22,277 bases of DNA from a virus. The stretch is from positions 1-22,277 of the IMG/VR virus record IMGVR_UViG_3300033996_001049; one strand, written 5' to 3'. Below are positions 21,110-22,277 of the stretch, piece after piece; the first letter of the stretch is position 1; each line of letters begins with the position of its first letter. The notes beneath the pieces are model-generated. The model was not told the origin of the DNA and did no database searches. It saw only the letters and a program-made list of their open reading frames with translations. The translations under genes were made by a program, and so were the position numbers.

Positions 21110-21410
21110 CGACGTAATCAGGTGGCACGACGTACCAACCTTCAGGAATCATCACTTGGTTTTGTGACAGAACCCACTCCCCGTCTATACGGGTGTATAT
21201 CTGTGCCTGTGTCTTTGGGCCGATTCTGATCGGGCTTCCCTGCGCTACTAGCACTGTCCTTCCGCATCCACTGGCTAATGCGATTGCCAGCGCGGCGAAC
21301 GCCGCTATCGTCGCGGTCAGCGTCAATGGCGACGTGGCCGCGTTTCGCACGTTCCTCAATCCACGTGAGAACCGCAACAAGGAACTGCGTGAGGAAACCC
21401 AGCATGGCAT
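21096..21410 (-). CDS. Putative outer-membrane spanin lipoprotein (Rz1-like), overlapping frame
   Basis: A frame of up to 104 residues that overlaps the gene at 21142-21405 almost entirely in another frame. From an ATG at 21410 (TAATG junction with the holin-like stop) it has a basic segment, a hydrophobic stretch 'LTATIAAFAALAIALASGC' and a Cys at about residue 49 in a lipobox-like ALASGC (the -3 position is Ala rather than Leu, a weaker box). The mature part 'GPKTQAQIYTRIDGEWVLSQ' and 'MIPEGWYVVPPDYV' is small and soluble. A TTG at 21326 is an alternative start. Lipoprotein inside the frame of an inner-membrane partner is the Rz/Rz1 spanin design. Function is inferred from layout. Confidence 0.65.
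   Translation of the reverse strand: MPCWVSSRSSLLRFSRGLRNVRNAATSPLTLTATIAAFAALAIALASGCGRTVLVAQGSPIRIGPKTQAQIYTRIDGEWVLSQNQVMIPEGWYVVPPDYVDESP
21142..21405 (-). CDS. Putative inner-membrane spanin (Rz-like), overlaps lipoprotein gene
   Basis: An 87-residue protein from an ATG at 21405, five bases after the ATG of the overlapping lipoprotein frame. A GTG at 21432 is a further start. It has one N-terminal membrane helix ('MLGFLTQFLVAVLTWI', residues 1-16), then 'EERAKRGHVAIDADRDDSG' and 'VRRAGNRISQWMRKD', a basic soluble part typical of small phage lysis proteins I recall with this 'DADRD...RRAG.RI..WMR' pattern. With the lipoprotein it would span the periplasm and fuse the membranes at the end of lysis. 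It lacks the long coiled coil of lambda Rz, so the role is inference. Confidence 0.62.
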   Translation of the reverse strand: MLGFLTQFLVAVLTWIEERAKRGHVAIDADRDDSGVRRAGNRISQWMRKDSASSAGKPDQNRPKDTGTDIHPYRRGVGSVTKPSDDS

Positions 21411-21607
21411 TACTTCGCACCCGCTGATTCACTGGTCACGCTGTTGTCGCGAGCAGAAAGCAACCCGATGCCAGCAATTACCGCAGCAATGACTGCACCC
21501 CAATCAGGGGTTGTAAGCGCATCGCCGTCGAAATGCGCGGTCATCGCGCTTCCGACAGCAACAAGAATTGCACCGATACCAGCGGCAGAGGTTTTCCAAG
21601 ACTTCAT
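21410..21607 (-). CDS. Small two-helix membrane protein, holin candidate
   Basis: A 65-residue protein with two hydrophobic segments, residues ~7-23 ('SAAGIGAILVAVGSAMTA') and ~36-51 ('WGAVIAAVIAGIGLLSA'), joined by 'HFDGDALTTPD'. A short polar C-terminus follows. Size, two helices and place just before the spanin-like pair fit a class II holin, which makes membrane holes that start lysis. No endolysin gene is visible in the window. ATG start at 21607. Its stop TAA shares bases with the next ATG. Confidence 0.65.
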   Translation of the reverse strand: MKSWKTSAAGIGAILVAVGSAMTAHFDGDALTTPDWGAVIAAVIAGIGLLSARDNSVTSESAGAK

Positions 21608-21608
21608 T

Positions 21609-21872
21609 TCAACGCCTTTCTAGCCGCTCTAGGCGGCTCGTAAGTTCGCGCAAACGCTCTTCGGTTTGCTTGTCGGTCAATGTGAATGCAATCTGCGCCT
21701 TCGCAAGTTCTCCGACAATGCTAGACAACTCGCGCACTTGTTCCGTGGTTGCAGTTAGTTGAGCATCACGCCGACCCATTTGAATCAGCACTGTGCTAAT
21801 ACCAATGCAGAGCGCAACAAACGAAGCCCAAGTGGCGACTAGTTGTTGAGAGTTCTTTGATTGCTCTGTCAT
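21609..21872 (-). CDS. Small membrane protein with C-terminal coiled coil
   Basis: An 87-residue protein with one membrane helix (residues ~12-31, 'VATWASFVALCIGISTVLIQM') and a soluble heptad coiled coil ('EQVRELSSIVGELAKAQIAF', 'KQTEERLRELTSRLERLERR'). This is the shape of small phage lysis or holin-accessory proteins. It is one base from the holin candidate and overlaps the tail-fibre stop by four bases. Which of these small membrane proteins is the holin cannot be told from sequence alone. Confidence 0.68.
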   Translation of the reverse strand: MTEQSKNSQQLVATWASFVALCIGISTVLIQMGRRDAQLTATTEQVRELSSIVGELAKAQIAFTLTDKQTEERLRELTSRLERLERR

Positions 21873-22277
21873 GCGATCCTCACCGCAGAAATTTGTGATG
21901 CTGAACCTACTGCAATTAGGTTGATACTAGTTGCGATTGATCCGCCAGCGTACGCGCTAGCCGCTTGCGCGTGGATGACGGTTGATCCACCCGTAATCAC
22001 AATGATACATGAGCAATCCAAAGATCCCTGTACGCTCGCGGTTGTTGTCCACGCCATCTGCGCTGACGCGTAGGTTGTTGTTGTATTCGTGATTCGCATC
22101 GCGAACGGGTTTGTGCCTGTCAACGCTGCTTTTTGCAAAGTGAGATTGGCCTGTACCAGCCAAGTACCATTGGTTAGGGTTACGGATGGCCCGTTGTACC
22201 ACTGATTTGCATTGGTCATCGTGACAGTTGATGCCAACACGCTGCTCAACTGACTCAAACCAACGCTCAATGAGCCT
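21869..22277 (-). CDS. C-terminal part of a tail-fibre-like protein (5' end outside window)
   Basis: The frame is open to the right edge: the codons before the TTG at 22270 read Gly-Ser with no stop. So it is probably the 3' end of a longer gene. The visible ~135 residues are beta-rich and Ser/Thr/Ala/Asn-rich, with 'TMTNANQWYNGPSVTLTNGT', 'WLVQANLTLQKAALTGTNPF' and 'AMRITNTTTTYASAQMAWTT'. This pattern resembles the jelly-roll tip domain at the end of many phage tail fibres, which binds the host surface. The last residues read 'GSASQISAVRIA'. Confidence 0.7.
   Translation of the reverse strand, partial: GSLSVGLSQLSSVLASTVTMTNANQWYNGPSVTLTNGTWLVQANLTLQKAALTGTNPFAMRITNTTTTYASAQMAWTTTASVQGSLDCSCIIVITGGSTVIHAQAASAYAGGSIATSINLIAVGSASQISAVRIA

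Noticed and set aside
1-22277. CRISPR arrays, insertion sequences, tRNA genes or an integrase
   Set aside because: I saw no regularly spaced repeats, transposase motifs, tRNA-like cloverleaf or recombinase catalytic pattern. The 20867-21109 HTH protein alone does not establish lysogeny.

Overview
This window is part of a tailed double-stranded DNA bacteriophage genome or prophage (Caudoviricetes). It carries a large terminase, a Mu-type (DUF935) portal, virion proteins, lysis genes, an ERF/RusA recombination set and many tightly overlapping small genes. There are no rRNA, tRNA or host housekeeping genes. The predicted outer-membrane lipoprotein spanin suggests a Gram-negative host. I cannot name the host or the phage genus.

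Layout. (1) Positions 1-9733 form one leftward block. Read 5' to 3' it runs: small putative DNA-binding protein, ParB-like protein, SAM methyltransferase, IbrA (PAPS-reductase/PP-loop), IbrB (ParB-like), small terminase candidate, large terminase, a 617-aa coiled-coil protein of unknown function, a sigma-factor-like protein, a head/decoration candidate, and the portal, which is cut by the window edge. (2) Positions 9734-10198 hold no convincing gene but contain many nested inverted repeats and a plus-strand intrinsic terminator. I read this as a structured non-coding RNA. (3) Positions 10199-11219 are a short leftward operon of four small genes (three coiled-coil, one membrane) with its own promoter. 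(4) Positions 11227-18456 are rightward early/middle genes. They encode a DUF3846 protein, an amidoligase with a class II glutamine amidotransferase, a CsrA-like protein, small unknowns, the RusA resolvase, an ERF annealing protein, a Gp157-family protein, more small unknowns and a pyrimidine-dimer-glycosylase-like protein. (5) Positions 18502-22277 are a second leftward block with a tail-fibre C-terminus (cut by the window edge), lysis genes (membrane protein, holin candidate, overlapping spanin pair), a small HTH protein, a 645-aa cysteine-rich protein and a zinc-finger-like protein.

Regulation. Six promoters flanking the early region share one design: a -35 box, a 17-bp spacer with a near-palindromic CCT...AGGG block, and a -10 box close to TATATT. 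The palindrome lies inside the spacer, so a repressor or activator bound there would control the promoters together. Three strong intrinsic terminators (ends near 16714, 17375 and 18456) divide the rightward genes into units.

How the genes may work together (inference). ParB, methyltransferase, IbrA and IbrB form a tightly coupled cassette placed directly before the terminase genes, which fits a phage DNA- or nucleotide-modification or anti-defence role. The amidoligase and glutamine amidotransferase probably make an amide bond on an unknown substrate. ERF, RusA and Gp157 fit recombination-dependent replication. The best candidates for something undescribed are the structured RNA, the shared promoter/operator set, and the two enzyme cassettes.
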